NCBI GenBank assembly: GCA_946537885.1 | Contig: CAMNGC010000014.1 | Location: 1 to 55,862, forward strand | DNA length: 55,862 nucleotides | Source: an uncultured Clostridia bacterium | Lineage (GTDB): Bacteria; Bacillota; Clostridia; Saccharofermentanales; Saccharofermentanaceae | Reading direction: 5' to 3' | Part shown: positions 7,894 through 16,470 of the stretch, in pieces | Position numbering within the stretch: position 1 is the first letter of the stretch | Layout of the letters: the number at the start of each line of letters is the position of its first letter | Made by a program: the position numbers and the translations under genes | The notes under the pieces: generated by a model | Databases searched by the model: none | The model's input: the letters and a program-made list of their open reading frames with translations, nothing else | Told to the model about the DNA's origin: nothing

Positions 7894-9114
7894 TCAGCCG
7901 ACCTTATTGAAAACAAGTTCAATATCTCCCAGATCGGTGCCCTGCAGCGTAAGCGAGATTGTATCGCCGTTCACATCGCCGGCCATGGAAGATCCCATTG
8001 CCGTAAGCAGGATCTGATTGCCATCGATAACATATGTGCCGTTAAGCTCCATAGCGACCTCGGATGTATCAGTTGTCATAAGCTGCTCATCGATCAGCTG
8101 GTCAATGGATGTACCGGACTGCTCGAAAAGTGCCTCCACCTCAGAAGCAGACATTCCATAAACCTCGGCCATTAGAGGCAGAAGATCGACTCTGTAGAAA
8201 TCAGCGATGGAACTCATTACCTGGTCAGGATCATTATAGAGTCTGAACTGACCGTCATCAGAAAGAGTGAGGTGTATTTCCATAACGATCCTTGAAGAAG
8301 GTGTATAGGAACTGGCGTTATATGTAGATGCAAGCTCACTTACCAGCTGTTCCGTGTAATCATAGGAAGCAATATAGTCTGTTCCCGTGATAGCCTGAGC
8401 TGTTGATACTGATGTAGAGGGCTCAGTTGTTGTTGTTGCCAATGTCTCCGCAGGCTCTATGTATACAGTTGTCTCTGTCGGCTCTGTAGCAACAGGTTCA
8501 ATCTCTGTGGGCTCTGTGGATACAGTTTCATCATCGGAACCTCCGTTGATGAGATCAGTCCCATCGATATCATCGATCATATCGGAAAGATATTCTGCAA
8601 GATCCTCTGTCGTCTCACCCTTGATAAGCCACTCATCATCTTCGTCAACAAGAGTAAAAGAGAACTCCTCGGTAACGAGCATATCCTCATCGTCAGCGCT
8701 GTCTTCAATAGCATCGACCAGAGCATCGATAGAGTCGATATCATCATTCTCATCGAGTACTGCTTCAATGTCTACAACGCTGAGTTCATACGTGACCTCA
8801 GGCTTATCTCCGTCCTCGGAATCCGTAATCTCATATGAAGCTGTTGTAAGGATAGCCTCAAGAACAGGCTCAAATTCATTGTCGCTGTCGACAAAGTCGA
8901 TCTCTGCCACGCTGTCCTCACCGTCAACAACCAGCTTCTCATTCTTGGAAAGTTTATACTTCAACAGGTTGTCAAGATAAGATTCCACAACATCTTCGTA
9001 GTCATCAGCCGTTTTCTTATCATCGTCCTTATCCGACTTGCTGCAGGCTGCAAAGGCTCCTAATACCATTGCGCAGGACAGAGTCGTGCAAACGATCTTC
9101 TTAAACTTATGCAT
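7894..9114 (-). CDS. Acidic lipoprotein with Thr/Glu-rich linker, unknown function
   Basis: 406 residues. The signal peptide ends with lipobox FAAC (Cys about 24), followed by a KSDKDDDKK spacer. Residues 35-185 form an acidic, DUF4878/lumazine-like alpha/beta region (DDYEDVVESYLDNLLKY, a WLIKGETTEDL end). A low-complexity linker of TEPTE repeats spans about 200-240, and a second acidic domain runs to residue 406. The last domain resembles the smaller lipoprotein at 6314-6889 (strand pattern GTYVIDGNQILLTA / GDTISLTLQG). GGAGG precedes ATG. Function is unknown; surface location is inferred from the lipobox. The family suggestions are by eye only. Confidence 0.82.
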   Translation of the reverse strand: MHKFKKIVCTTLSCAMVLGAFAACSKSDKDDDKKTADDYEDVVESYLDNLLKYKLSKNEKLVVDGEDSVAEIDFVDSDNEFEPVLEAILTTASYEITDSEDGDKPEVTYELSVVDIEAVLDENDDIDSIDALVDAIEDSADDEDMLVTEEFSFTLVDEDDEWLIKGETTEDLAEYLSDMIDDIDGTDLINGGSDDETVSTEPTEIEPVATEPTETTVYIEPAETLATTTTEPSTSVSTAQAITGTDYIASYDYTEQLVSELASTYNASSYTPSSRIVMEIHLTLSDDGQFRLYNDPDQVMSSIADFYRVDLLPLMAEVYGMSASEVEALFEQSGTSIDQLIDEQLMTTDTSEVAMELNGTYVIDGNQILLTAMGSSMAGDVNGDTISLTLQGTDLGDIELVFNKVG

Positions 9115-9198
9115 TTCCTTTTCCTCCCTTAGCTAAATAGATCTTGTAAGATCCAATGCATTATAGCATATTTTGTTCTTTTATTCTCTTCAACCGGA

Positions 9199-10065
9199 TC
9201 ACATGAATGCATTACAGAGAATAACCGCATAATCCATGGCCGGTATGAATTCATAACTGACTCCGTCGATCTTCACAGCCTCAAGGCAGAAATCAACGAC
9301 TATCGGGCTGTCAGAACCGTCAACATACACCTCGAAAGTATATCTTACCGGACTCTCGTCGCTTATCTCGTTCCCGTCGGCACGAAGATTCTCGATGAAA
9401 ACTCCCATTGCCTCCATGACTTCATCATACTTGCACTCATATCGGACATTTGAATTACGGACAAGATATGTAATTCCGGTAACCTTGAGAGAACCGGCAG
9501 CTTCACAGTTGACTCCGGCCTCCCCGGCAATAGCTGCGAGATCTTCTACAATAGCCTCTCCATCGCTATAAGGAGAATCCGTCGGCATCTTCTCATCGTC
9601 AAGCTCTTCAACTCCTTCTGTCTCTTCCGGGGCGGCAACACCGGAAGTCTGTTCGTAATATTCGGGCTCATCGTATGCCTCGGTCTCCTCTGCAAATTCC
9701 CTATCGCTATTTGAGATAAACGAATCAACTTCCGCATCCAGAGCAGCTGCATTATGACTATAAGTATTCCGATTTCCGCTCTGCTCGTCGTCAGTCGTAT
9801 AATCATCTTTATCATTCAGCCTGCCGAAGATCAGAACGCCTCCGATCAGCAGTGCGACTGCGGCAGCAATTGCCGGTGCGAGCTTGATCATCATGGCGCG
9901 CCTTCCTGCCTTCTTTCCGGCCGGCGCTGAAGGTATATCCGTTATCCTGACTTGACCGTCAGATGATGCCGCTTCCTTGCGCAGGTTCGCAAGTATCCTA
10001 GAGCGCATGGCTTCGTCGACCTGAACATGACTCATGATCTCTTTGTACTTATTCTCCAAAGTCAT
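9199..10065 (-). CDS. Transmembrane anti-sigma factor, cognate of the ECF sigma gene
   Basis: 288 residues. The cytoplasmic N-terminus (MTLENKYKEIMSHVQVDEAM..) is followed by one transmembrane helix at about 60-82 (KLAPAIAAAVALLIGGVLIF), then an acidic Glu/Tyr-rich linker and an extracytoplasmic domain with SLKVTGITYLVRNSNVRYECKY. The gene overlaps the end of the ECF sigma gene by 17 bases on the same strand, the usual arrangement for a sigma/anti-sigma pair. No zinc-binding HxxxCxxC motif is seen, so it is not a ZAS-type anti-sigma. It would hold the sigma factor at the membrane until an envelope signal arrives. The signal is unknown. Confidence 0.8.
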   Translation of the reverse strand: MTLENKYKEIMSHVQVDEAMRSRILANLRKEAASSDGQVRITDIPSAPAGKKAGRRAMMIKLAPAIAAAVALLIGGVLIFGRLNDKDDYTTDDEQSGNRNTYSHNAAALDAEVDSFISNSDREFAEETEAYDEPEYYEQTSGVAAPEETEGVEELDDEKMPTDSPYSDGEAIVEDLAAIAGEAGVNCEAAGSLKVTGITYLVRNSNVRYECKYDEVMEAMGVFIENLRADGNEISDESPVRYTFEVYVDGSDSPIVVDFCLEAVKIDGVSYEFIPAMDYAVILCNAFM

Positions 10066-10705
10066 ACACCTCCTTTAATACTTTTTTGAGCCTGTCGCGA
10101 CCGCGCTTGAGCTTAGACCTGACAGTAGCTTCCTTAACATTTAAGACTTCCGCGATCTGCGCTGTCGTATAATCCTCCTGGTAAAAGAGGTGGAATATCT
10201 CGCGGCTGTCTTCCGGCAGAGCGCTTACCGCCTCCCAGATAAAGGAGAGATCCTCTTTGTGCTCTGCAACCAATGTCTCGTTCAGCTCATCGTGCGAACG
10301 ATAGCTGTTGTACTTGATCTTGTTCTTGGAAGTGTTGGCCGTCACCGTCAGAAGCCATGCCTTCGCATGCTCATTATTCTCGAAAACAGGTCCTCGCCGC
10401 ATATAGGATATTAATACTTCCTGAAGGATATCTTCCGCGTCCTGCATATTGTGTACATAAGAATATGCGAACCTTATTATCATATTACCGAAAGTATCCA
10501 TCAGCTCCGCGGCCTTCATAGCCACGTCGTCAGGGATCATGTCAAGCTGTCTTTCCTGACCGGCTTCTTCCGTCTCAAAGCCGCCGATGCCTTCCGCATC
10601 GTCAGATGCGTCAAACAATCTGATGCGAGCTATGATAGCTTTGATCTTACTGATCAACCCCAATGCCGGGCTTATTGTCAGCTTGCCTGTCCCCAGTACC
10701 GTCAA
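10049..10705 (-). CDS. ECF-type RNA polymerase sigma factor
   Basis: 218 residues. Region 2 is at about 70-135 (YSYVHNMQDAEDILQEV, the core-binding and -10 helices) and region 4 at about 155-212 (LPEDSREIFHLFYQEDYT, then AEVLNVKEATVRSKLKRGRD, the -35-binding HTH). A non-conserved N-terminal extension of about 65 residues is present. Translation is assigned to TTG at 10705 because AAAGGAG lies eight to nine bases upstream. The gene is divergent from the DUF4349 lipoprotein and followed by its anti-sigma gene. The upstream TGCAAC-N18-GTAT signal suggests autoregulation. Confidence 0.9.
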   Translation of the reverse strand: MTVLGTGKLTISPALGLISKIKAIIARIRLFDASDDAEGIGGFETEEAGQERQLDMIPDDVAMKAAELMDTFGNMIIRFAYSYVHNMQDAEDILQEVLISYMRRGPVFENNEHAKAWLLTVTANTSKNKIKYNSYRSHDELNETLVAEHKEDLSFIWEAVSALPEDSREIFHLFYQEDYTTAQIAEVLNVKEATVRSKLKRGRDRLKKVLKEVYDFGE

Positions 10706-10811
10706 TCCCTTATCTCCTTTCGATAACCTTAATTAATATACCACAGTTATCGTAAAGATTACGAGTCGGCGTCCAAAGCTTCCAAACCTCCTTTGATCAC
10801 GTTCTTAACCT

Positions 10812-10841
10812 GTATACATTTATGCTCATCGAAAAGTTGCA
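10812..10841 (-). promoter_or_regulatory. Candidate ECF-dependent promoter of the sigma gene
   Basis: Read on the minus strand: TGCAAC (10841-10836), 18 bases, GTATAC (10817-10812). The AAC-type -35 and GTAT -10 fit ECF promoters such as those of SigX/SigV. The same pattern with the same spacing occurs on the other strand at 10885-10914. Confidence 0.6.
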
Positions 10842-10884
10842 TCCCGCCCCCGAATTTTTCGAGAAAAAAATATTTTGCCCGAAG

Positions 10885-10914
10885 TGCAACATTCCGCTTC
10901 TTCCGATTGTATTA
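10885..10914 (+). promoter_or_regulatory. Candidate ECF-dependent promoter of the DUF4349 gene
   Basis: TGCAAC (10885-10890), 18 bases, GTATTA (10909-10914), with the start codon at 10957. It is a mirror of the promoter driving the divergent sigma gene, which makes the DUF4349 lipoprotein a probable regulon member. Confidence 0.6.
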
Positions 10915-10956
10915 ACGGCATAAGACCCCAAAAAATCGGTCAAGGAGGAAAGAACA

Positions 10957-12087
10957 ATGAAAAGATTCGCACCTGTAATAATCCTATTGGTAATAAGCTC
11001 TATGCTTCTCGGTCTGGCAGCCTGCGGCCGGAGCAAAAAGAACGATGAAGATCGTGACCACAACAGAGAAATAAACGAAGTTAATGAGGAGCTCTCTTAC
11101 TATGCTGAAGAAACTGAGGCGGCAGAATACAACGACTATTATCTTAGCGGAGGCTACTCGGAAGAAGCAGCACCTGCGGAAATGTATGACGAATATGAGT
11201 CCGATTATGTTCAGACATCAGTTGATTCAAGCGTTAACGATGTAAGCATCAACTATAACAACAGAATGCTTATCCGTCGCGTTACAATGGATGTCGAGAC
11301 ACTTCGCTACAATGATGTCATTATGTCGGTAAGAGCTCAGACGATTGCGCTCGGCGGCTATATCGAGAGCTCCAGCGAGTACGGCACCGGCGAAGAAAAG
11401 GATCTGCGCACCGCATCCCTGGTAATCCGTGTTCCTTCAGAGTATCTTGATGAATTGATAGGCGCTTTCGGCGGCTACTGCACGGTTCTGTCACAGTCCG
11501 AGTATACAGAGGATGTAACTCTTCAGTATACTGACATCGAGAGCCATATCGAGGCATTAAGGGCCGAGCAGTCTACACTTCTTGAACTGCTTGCTGATAC
11601 CAGTGATGTAAACTATATCATCCAGCTTCAGAACAGATTGAGCGAGATCAGCTATGAGATCGAGAGCTATGAATCTCAGGCAAGAGTGCTGGCAAATCTT
11701 TCTTCATTCGGCACACTCACCCTGACAGTAAGAGAAGCAATCGAGGAAGAGGAAGAAGTAACTCCCACACCCACTCCCGAAGATGATCCTTCTTTCAGAG
11801 AAGAGATGAGAGGCAGCCTGAATGATACATTAAAGGATATCAGGAAGGGCGTCCGTAACCTCGCAGTCGATTTCGCTGGAGTACTCCCCTATATCCTCAT
11901 CGCCCTGGCAGCTCTTATCCCCTTCGTGATCATCCTGATCATCGTGATCGCTGTTCATAAGAAGCACAAGAAGGCCGCAAAGGCAGCCGCAGCAGATTCC
12001 GTAGAAGAGAATGAGGCGTCAGCGGAAACTCCCGTAGCAGCTATTGAAGCTGAAACAGTCCCCGAGGATAGGAACAGTGAGACATAA
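10957..12087 (+). CDS. DUF4349 lipoprotein with C-terminal membrane helix
   Basis: 376 residues. A signal peptide with lipobox LAAC (Cys about 24) is followed by an acidic Tyr/Glu-rich stretch. The DUF4349 domain spans about 95-265 and has the family pattern RRVTMDVET, GGYIESSSEYG, LVIRVPSEYLDELI, then a coiled coil (YTDIESHIEALRAEQSTLLELL) and FGTLTLTV. A Thr/Pro linker leads to a transmembrane helix at about 307-335 and a basic, Lys/Ala-rich cytoplasmic tail. GGAGG precedes ATG. DUF4349 proteins often sit next to ECF sigma and anti-sigma genes, and the divergent gene here is one. An envelope-stress role is inferred. Confidence 0.88.
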   Translation: MKRFAPVIILLVISSMLLGLAACGRSKKNDEDRDHNREINEVNEELSYYAEETEAAEYNDYYLSGGYSEEAAPAEMYDEYESDYVQTSVDSSVNDVSINYNNRMLIRRVTMDVETLRYNDVIMSVRAQTIALGGYIESSSEYGTGEEKDLRTASLVIRVPSEYLDELIGAFGGYCTVLSQSEYTEDVTLQYTDIESHIEALRAEQSTLLELLADTSDVNYIIQLQNRLSEISYEIESYESQARVLANLSSFGTLTLTVREAIEEEEEVTPTPTPEDDPSFREEMRGSLNDTLKDIRKGVRNLAVDFAGVLPYILIALAALIPFVIILIIVIAVHKKHKKAAKAAAADSVEENEASAETPVAAIEAETVPEDRNSET

Positions 12088-12125
12088 AAATTAAACTGAG
12101 ATTTTTCTCAACTCTTCCCAAATAT

Positions 12126-12161
12126 CACCCCGAACCTTCATTAAATCCAAGGTTCGGGGTG
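12126..12161. terminator. Bidirectional terminator between convergent genes
   Basis: A perfect 13-bp stem (CACCCCGAACCTT / AAGGTTCGGGGTG) with a 10-base loop. TTAATAATT follows on plus and an A/T-rich stretch on minus, between the DUF4349 gene and the XRE gene. Confidence 0.88.
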
Positions 12162-12171
12162 TTAATAATTC

Positions 12172-12924
12172 TCACATTCCGTCGTCTATCTCAAAATATG
12201 TGGGCGTCCCCATTATCGCGGGGCCTTCGATGATCTCTCCTGTATAGCCGTTATTCAATATCTGCTTAAACTCGTAAAGACTCATATTGGAGGCTTCATC
12301 TTCTTTGTTCCCCAGGCTCACATTTTTATTTAATACTACCCCACCAACCAGAAGGATCACGGCGGCAGCAACTGAACCGCATATAGCAAGTACTTTCTTG
12401 TGGGCCTTCTTACGCCCTTTACCGAACTCATTCATATCAAGAGCGATCTCGCAGGAAGATATAACAACTGCCTGCTCTTCAATCTTATCCATAAGCTTTT
12501 GGTTCTGATCTTTCAGTTCACGGATAATATTTGCCTGCTCACTACAGTATGAAGCAAGTGTCTCGCTGAGCGCATCCTGTCTGCTTATAAGTTTATCGAT
12601 ATTATCGTTTATCCTGGCAAGATCTTTACTGTTTGACAGAGAGGAAACGAAAGAGACAGATCGGCCTTCGTCAAACAAAAAGCGACATTCGTTCAGATTT
12701 AGCTTGGATGAGATTCTTTTTATCTCTTCCTGATCGGGTTCAGTACAATTCTGCTCCCACCTTATTATCGTGCGGGAACTGACACCGAGGATCTCAGCCA
12801 TTCTCTTCTGAGAATATCCATTCTTCATTCTGTATGATTTAAGCTGCTCTCCGAACAAGACCCTGATCCTCCTTATAGGTATATTCTCAGTCTGAATAAA
12901 AAACTGTATTTCGTCAAGTGACAT
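12172..12924 (-). CDS. Membrane-anchored XRE-family regulator
   Basis: 250 residues. A Cro/C1 HTH lies at about 23-80 (LKSYRMKNGYSQKRMAEILG, then VSSRTIIRWEQNCTEPDQEE). A coiled coil covers about 100-150 (NIIRELKDQNQKLMDKIEEQ), one transmembrane helix about 176-197, and a short extracellular tail of about 50 residues ends in GTPTYFEIDDGM. The layout is that of a one-component membrane regulator with an outside sensor. The start ATG is preceded in frame by TAA, so it cannot be much longer, yet no Shine-Dalgarno is visible. Two inverted copies of ATGTCACAT lie just upstream and may be its own operator. Confidence 0.82.
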   Translation of the reverse strand: MSLDEIQFFIQTENIPIRRIRVLFGEQLKSYRMKNGYSQKRMAEILGVSSRTIIRWEQNCTEPDQEEIKRISSKLNLNECRFLFDEGRSVSFVSSLSNSKDLARINDNIDKLISRQDALSETLASYCSEQANIIRELKDQNQKLMDKIEEQAVVISSCEIALDMNEFGKGRKKAHKKVLAICGSVAAAVILLVGGVVLNKNVSLGNKEDEASNMSLYEFKQILNNGYTGEIIEGPAIMGTPTYFEIDDGM

Positions 12925-12937
12925 TTATTTGCGACAC

Positions 12938-13001
12938 ATGTCACATCTGCCTGGGGCAAACTCAATTAATTCAAGCTTCCACCGGTTTTTATATGTGACA
13001 T
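12938..13001. promoter_or_regulatory. Pair of inverted 9-mers upstream of the XRE gene (candidate operator)
   Basis: ATGTCACAT at 12938-12946 and its exact reverse complement ATGTGACAT at 12993-13001. A related gcgacatg lies at 13061. They flank the likely promoter of the XRE gene. The rest of the 12925-13087 stretch shows no gene. Confidence 0.4.
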
Positions 13002-13087
13002 GTTCTTCTATGAATAGTTCTCAGAAGCATAAAGATAAAGACGTGATTTATGGGATCTTTGCGACATGAAGCTGGAGCCCATGCAAA

Positions 13088-13119
13088 AGGCCGCCCCACT
13101 CCACTGAAGTGAGACGGCC
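13088..13119 (-). terminator. Terminator of tyrS
   Basis: On the minus strand AGGCCGtCTCACT pairs with AGTGgGGCGGCCT and is followed by TTTTGC. It shares its stem core with the terminator after the PGK-TPI gene. Confidence 0.85.
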
Positions 13120-13153
13120 TCCCGATATAACTATTCTAATGCTCTGTCATGAC

Positions 13154-14386
13154 TTACACGAGCTTTAATCTGTGATAGTTCTTCTTTCCCTTACGCAGGA
13201 TAGCCTCACCGGCTTCGTCAAAATCGCTCTCCGAGAGATTATAGAAAGGATCCTCAACGACAACATCATTAAGGTATACACCCTTCTGCTGGATCATTCT
13301 CTTGGCCTCACCCTTGGATTTCATAAGGCCTGCTGTAACAAGAACATCTGCAACCTGAAGGCCTGCCTTGATATCAGAAGATGCTATCTCAGTTGTCTTC
13401 ATGTCCTCAGAACGTCCGTGATTCTCATAGATATCCTCTGTCGTCTTCTTGGCGATCTCAGCCTGTTCTTCGCCGTGAACGATCTTGGTAACTTCATATG
13501 CAAGTCTCTTCTTCGCTTCATTGATGGCAGAGTCCTTGAGCTTTGCATACTCATTGATCTCATCCATCTCAAGGAAGGTCAGGAGCTTCATACACTTGAT
13601 GACATCGGCATCATCTATGTTACGCCAGTACTGATAGAAATCGAAGACGGAAGTCTTGTTGGGATCGAGCCATACAGCACCCTTGGCTGTCTTACCCATC
13701 TTCTTACCCTCGCTGTTTGTCAGCAGAGTGAAAGTAAGACCGTACGCAGGTGCCTGATCCTTACGTCTGATAAGCTCAACACCGCCGATGATATTAGACC
13801 ACTGATCATCACCGCCAAGCTCCAGGCAACAATCGTAATGCTTGTGCAGGTAGTAGAAGTCATAGCTCTGCATGAGCATATAGTTAAATTCCAGGAAAGA
13901 AAGCCCTTTCTCGAGACGCTGCTTGTAGCACTCTGCGGTAAGCATCTTATTTACCGAGAAATGAGGCCCGATCTCTCTTAAGAACTCAATATAGTTGAGG
14001 TCTCTGAGCCAGTCCGCATTGTTGACAATAAGAGCCTTGCCGTCGGTAAAGTCAACAACCTTGCCCATCTGCTTCTTAAAGCACTCAACATTATGATCGA
14101 TAGTCTCGACTGTCATCATCTGTCGCATATCGGTTCTGCCGGAAGGATCGCCGATCATGCCGGTACCGCCGCCCATCAGTGCGATAGGTCTGTGGCCTGC
14201 CTTCTGCATGTGACTCATTACCATCATCTGGACAAAGTGACCGACATGCAAGCTGTCAGCAGTGGGATCAAAGCCTATATAGAAGGATACACCGGGTTTT
14301 GACAACAGGTCGTAGATCTCATCCTTATGTGTTGCCTGTGAGAAGTAACCTCTTTCTTCCAGCGTATCGAAAACATTCTTAGTCAT
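13154..14386 (-). CDS. tyrS: Tyrosyl-tRNA synthetase
   Basis: 410 residues from [13 protein letters not shown]. The start is chosen because GGAGG lies nine bases upstream, not for the Met five codons earlier. Class I aminoacyl-tRNA synthetase charging tRNA-Tyr. Visible motifs: [16 protein letters not shown] (HIGH signature as HVGH), GDDQWSNI, the KMSKS loop as KMGKT, and a C-terminal S4 RNA-binding domain ([19 protein letters not shown]). No T-box leader fits in the 80-base gap upstream, so the gene is probably expressed with the trxB/membrane-protein genes in front of it or constitutively. It is the last gene before the terminator at 13088-13119. Confidence 0.97.
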   Translation of the reverse strand: MTKNVFDTLEERGYFSQATHKDEIYDLLSKPGVSFYIGFDPTADSLHVGHFVQMMVMSHMQKAGHRPIALMGGGTGMIGDPSGRTDMRQMMTVETIDHNVECFKKQMGKVVDFTDGKALIVNNADWLRDLNYIEFLREIGPHFSVNKMLTAECYKQRLEKGLSFLEFNYMLMQSYDFYYLHKHYDCCLELGGDDQWSNIIGGVELIRRKDQAPAYGLTFTLLTNSEGKKMGKTAKGAVWLDPNKTSVFDFYQYWRNIDDADVIKCMKLLTFLEMDEINEYAKLKDSAINEAKKRLAYEVTKIVHGEEQAEIAKKTTEDIYENHGRSEDMKTTEIASSDIKAGLQVADVLVTAGLMKSKGEAKRMIQQKGVYLNDVVVEDPFYNLSESDFDEAGEAILRKGKKNYHRLKLV

Positions 14387-14467
14387 TGTAAAAACCTCCA
14401 TATATAAATAAGAGCTTTACAATCATAACACCATTTTCGATCAAAATACAACCGAAAGAGCCGGCTA

Positions 14468-15046
14468 TCAGTTATTAGAGCGCTCCATCTTGAAAGCATT
14501 TGCGACAAATATGGCTGCCAGGAAAAACATAACCTCAGCGATAGCACCGACTCTCTGGTAGCCCGTATGGCTCTCGCCTAAGAGATAGAAGGTGTAGAAA
14601 AGCGATGCTGCGGCAAAGTAAGCTGCAATGACAGTAGCAAAAGTGCCTGCAAGCCTGGCAGTTCTGCCGTCATGGAGAACCATATAGATTATCAGTAGCG
14701 CCAGGAGCGTATTTACAAAACCGTTATTCATAATAGAGGAGAGTGAGAGGAAAAACTCATCCGCATCATTATTCTTAAATGTCGTGACCACAATATACAA
14801 AGTCTGAGACAGAAAACCAAACGACGCTATCAGATCGAGATTACGGTCACCAACCAGCACGAGTACAATAAGTATCGCCGGGAAGACCTGAAGCCAGAAG
14901 ATCAGATCGGATCCGAAATAATGCGGTGCCCACCATTCGGCTGCATCCATATTGCCCTGTATAATTCCGAGTATAAGGAAGATCACTGCTGCTATGGCAG
15001 CGGCAATTCTTAATGTCATGCTTCCTCCGAGTTTATTGGGGTACAT
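14468..15046 (-). CDS. Polytopic membrane protein of unknown function
   Basis: 192 residues with about six hydrophobic helices (for example LRIAAAIAAVIFLILGIIQG, FWLQVFPAILIVLVLVG, VNTLLALLIIYMVLH, VAEVMFFLAAIFVANAF-like end). It has charged loops DRNLDLIASFG and LGESHTGYQRVG and no recognised motif. AAGGAGG eight bases before ATG supports the start. It lies between trxB and tyrS on the same strand with short gaps, but that does not identify a function. Confidence 0.78.
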   Translation of the reverse strand: MYPNKLGGSMTLRIAAAIAAVIFLILGIIQGNMDAAEWWAPHYFGSDLIFWLQVFPAILIVLVLVGDRNLDLIASFGFLSQTLYIVVTTFKNNDADEFFLSLSSIMNNGFVNTLLALLIIYMVLHDGRTARLAGTFATVIAAYFAAASLFYTFYLLGESHTGYQRVGAIAEVMFFLAAIFVANAFKMERSNN

Positions 15047-15100
15047 AAAAGCTTCCTCCTTGTATTGATTTGTTGCCCCTGTGATAGAAGACCCGCTAAG

Positions 15101-16027
15101 TCAGTTCCCCGCCCGACTTCTAACAAACTCGCAAGCCGCAGTTGCCGCTACCGCGCCATCGGCTGCGGCAGTCGTGAGTTGGCGAACTTTCTTGGTCCTG
15201 CCGTCCCCTGCGGTAAAAATCCCCTCGACTGAGGTCTTGCAGTCTTCCCCTGCTTTGACATAGCCTGCCTCATCCAGCTCGACGATTCCTTTGACAAGAT
15301 CGTTAGAAGGGATCTGTCCGATCGCCACGAAGAGAGCACTTACAGAGATCTCACGTTCCGCCTCGCCCTTGCGACTCTCTAAAAGCACAGAACTTAATCG
15401 CCCGTCCTCACTCTTCAGTTCCTTGACCACATAGGACAGGCAAGCCTCCACATTGGCATGTCCCATAAGTCTGTCTACGTTGGCCTTCTCGCCGCGGAAC
15501 TCATCACGTCGATGGATTATATAAACCTTGTTACAAAGCCCCGCCAGATACTCCGCATCTTCCAAAGCCGTATTGCCGCCGCCGAAGACGGCTACATCCT
15601 TTCCCTTAAAGAAGGACCCGTCGCATGTGGCGCAATAAGATATCCCGCGTCCTGCCAACTGCTCTTCAAGCGGCAGCCCCATATGACGGTTCTTGGCGCC
15701 GGTAGCAACGATAAGAGCTTTGGCCTCGATTAGCGTTCCGTATTCTCCTGTCAGAACAAAACCGCCGACAGCATCGCCTTCGATCTTGTTAATGCGGTCA
15801 AACTCGAAGCGAGCCCCGAGAGAACTTGCCTGCTCATAAAGGCCCGTGGCAAAGTCAAAACCGGAGATATTTTTGATCCCCGGGTAGTTCTCGATCTCAG
15901 GTGTGTTGATGATCTGACCGCCATAGGATTCGGCTTCAATAACTACCGTATCCATACCCGCGCGGCAAGCGTAGATCGCGGCTGTAAGCCCAGCTGTTCC
16001 TGCTCCGATGATCGCAATGTCTGCCAT
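15101..16027 (-). CDS. trxB: Thioredoxin reductase
   Basis: 308 residues, the usual length. FAD-binding GAGTAG at 8-13, the redox-active CATC disulfide at 132-135, NADPH-binding GGGNTA and HRRDEFR, and the C-terminal FAD motif GIFTAGDGR followed by KKVRQLTTAAADGA. It transfers electrons from NADPH to thioredoxin in the cytoplasm. HRRxxFR indicates NADPH, not ferredoxin, as donor. The start overlaps closely with the preceding thioesterase gene: only six bases separate the genes and the GGAG ribosome site sits on the thioesterase stop codon, so translation is probably coupled. No trxA gene is nearby. Confidence 0.95.
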   Translation of the reverse strand: MADIAIIGAGTAGLTAAIYACRAGMDTVVIEAESYGGQIINTPEIENYPGIKNISGFDFATGLYEQASSLGARFEFDRINKIEGDAVGGFVLTGEYGTLIEAKALIVATGAKNRHMGLPLEEQLAGRGISYCATCDGSFFKGKDVAVFGGGNTALEDAEYLAGLCNKVYIIHRRDEFRGEKANVDRLMGHANVEACLSYVVKELKSEDGRLSSVLLESRKGEAEREISVSALFVAIGQIPSNDLVKGIVELDEAGYVKAGEDCKTSVEGIFTAGDGRTKKVRQLTTAAADGAVAATAACEFVRSRAGN

Positions 16028-16033
16028 GGTAAG

Positions 16034-16453
16034 CTACTCCTTTTCGATGTACTTCATAAGCTCCTCGTAGAGGTCGGCTCTGTCACGCTTGAGAGATAAG
16101 ATCCTGCCCTCGGGATTGATGAAGCAGTGCTCGCTGTTGCCCGTGCAACGCACCTCACCGGTCTTCTTGTCCTTTACTGTATACTTGACCTTGAATCTGA
16201 CCCCCGTAAAATCCGTGAGAGCCATCTCAACGATGACTGTGTCATAATATTTGGCCATGGTCTTATACTTGGCGGATACCCCGACTACAGGGCTGATTAT
16301 ACCGATCTCCTCCATCTCGCGGCAGCCGAGGCCGATCTTGTCGAAGACATAACTCCTGGCCTCCTCGAACCAGCGGATATAGTTGGAGTGATGAACGACT
16401 CCCATCTGATCTGTCTCGTAGTACTGAACTACATGCTCATATTCAAATACCAT
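16034..16453 (-). CDS. Hot-dog acyl-CoA thioesterase, YbgC/4HBT type
   Basis: 139 residues, the full length of a single hot-dog domain. The signature YYETDQMGVVHHSNYIRWFE contains the catalytic Asp and the HHxNY substrate motif of the 4HBT/YbgC family. It would hydrolyse short or medium acyl-CoA thioesters; the true substrate is not known. GGAG lies seven bases before ATG. It sits between an alpha/beta hydrolase and trxB with gaps of 17 and 6 bases, so all three are likely on one message. Confidence 0.88.
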   Translation of the reverse strand: MVFEYEHVVQYYETDQMGVVHHSNYIRWFEEARSYVFDKIGLGCREMEEIGIISPVVGVSAKYKTMAKYYDTVIVEMALTDFTGVRFKVKYTVKDKKTGEVRCTGNSEHCFINPEGRILSLKRDRADLYEELMKYIEKE

Positions 16454-16470
16454 TTCTGTTCTCCTTGTTA

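Noticed and set aside
8459..8980. Ser-rich 173-codon plus-strand frame
   Set aside because: Antisense of the acidic lipoprotein; the Ser-rich composition is just the complement of Asp/Glu codons.
14387..14467. T-box riboswitch before tyrS
   Set aside because: Only about 80 bases are available and no T-box core (AGGGTGGNACCGCG) or antiterminator is seen.
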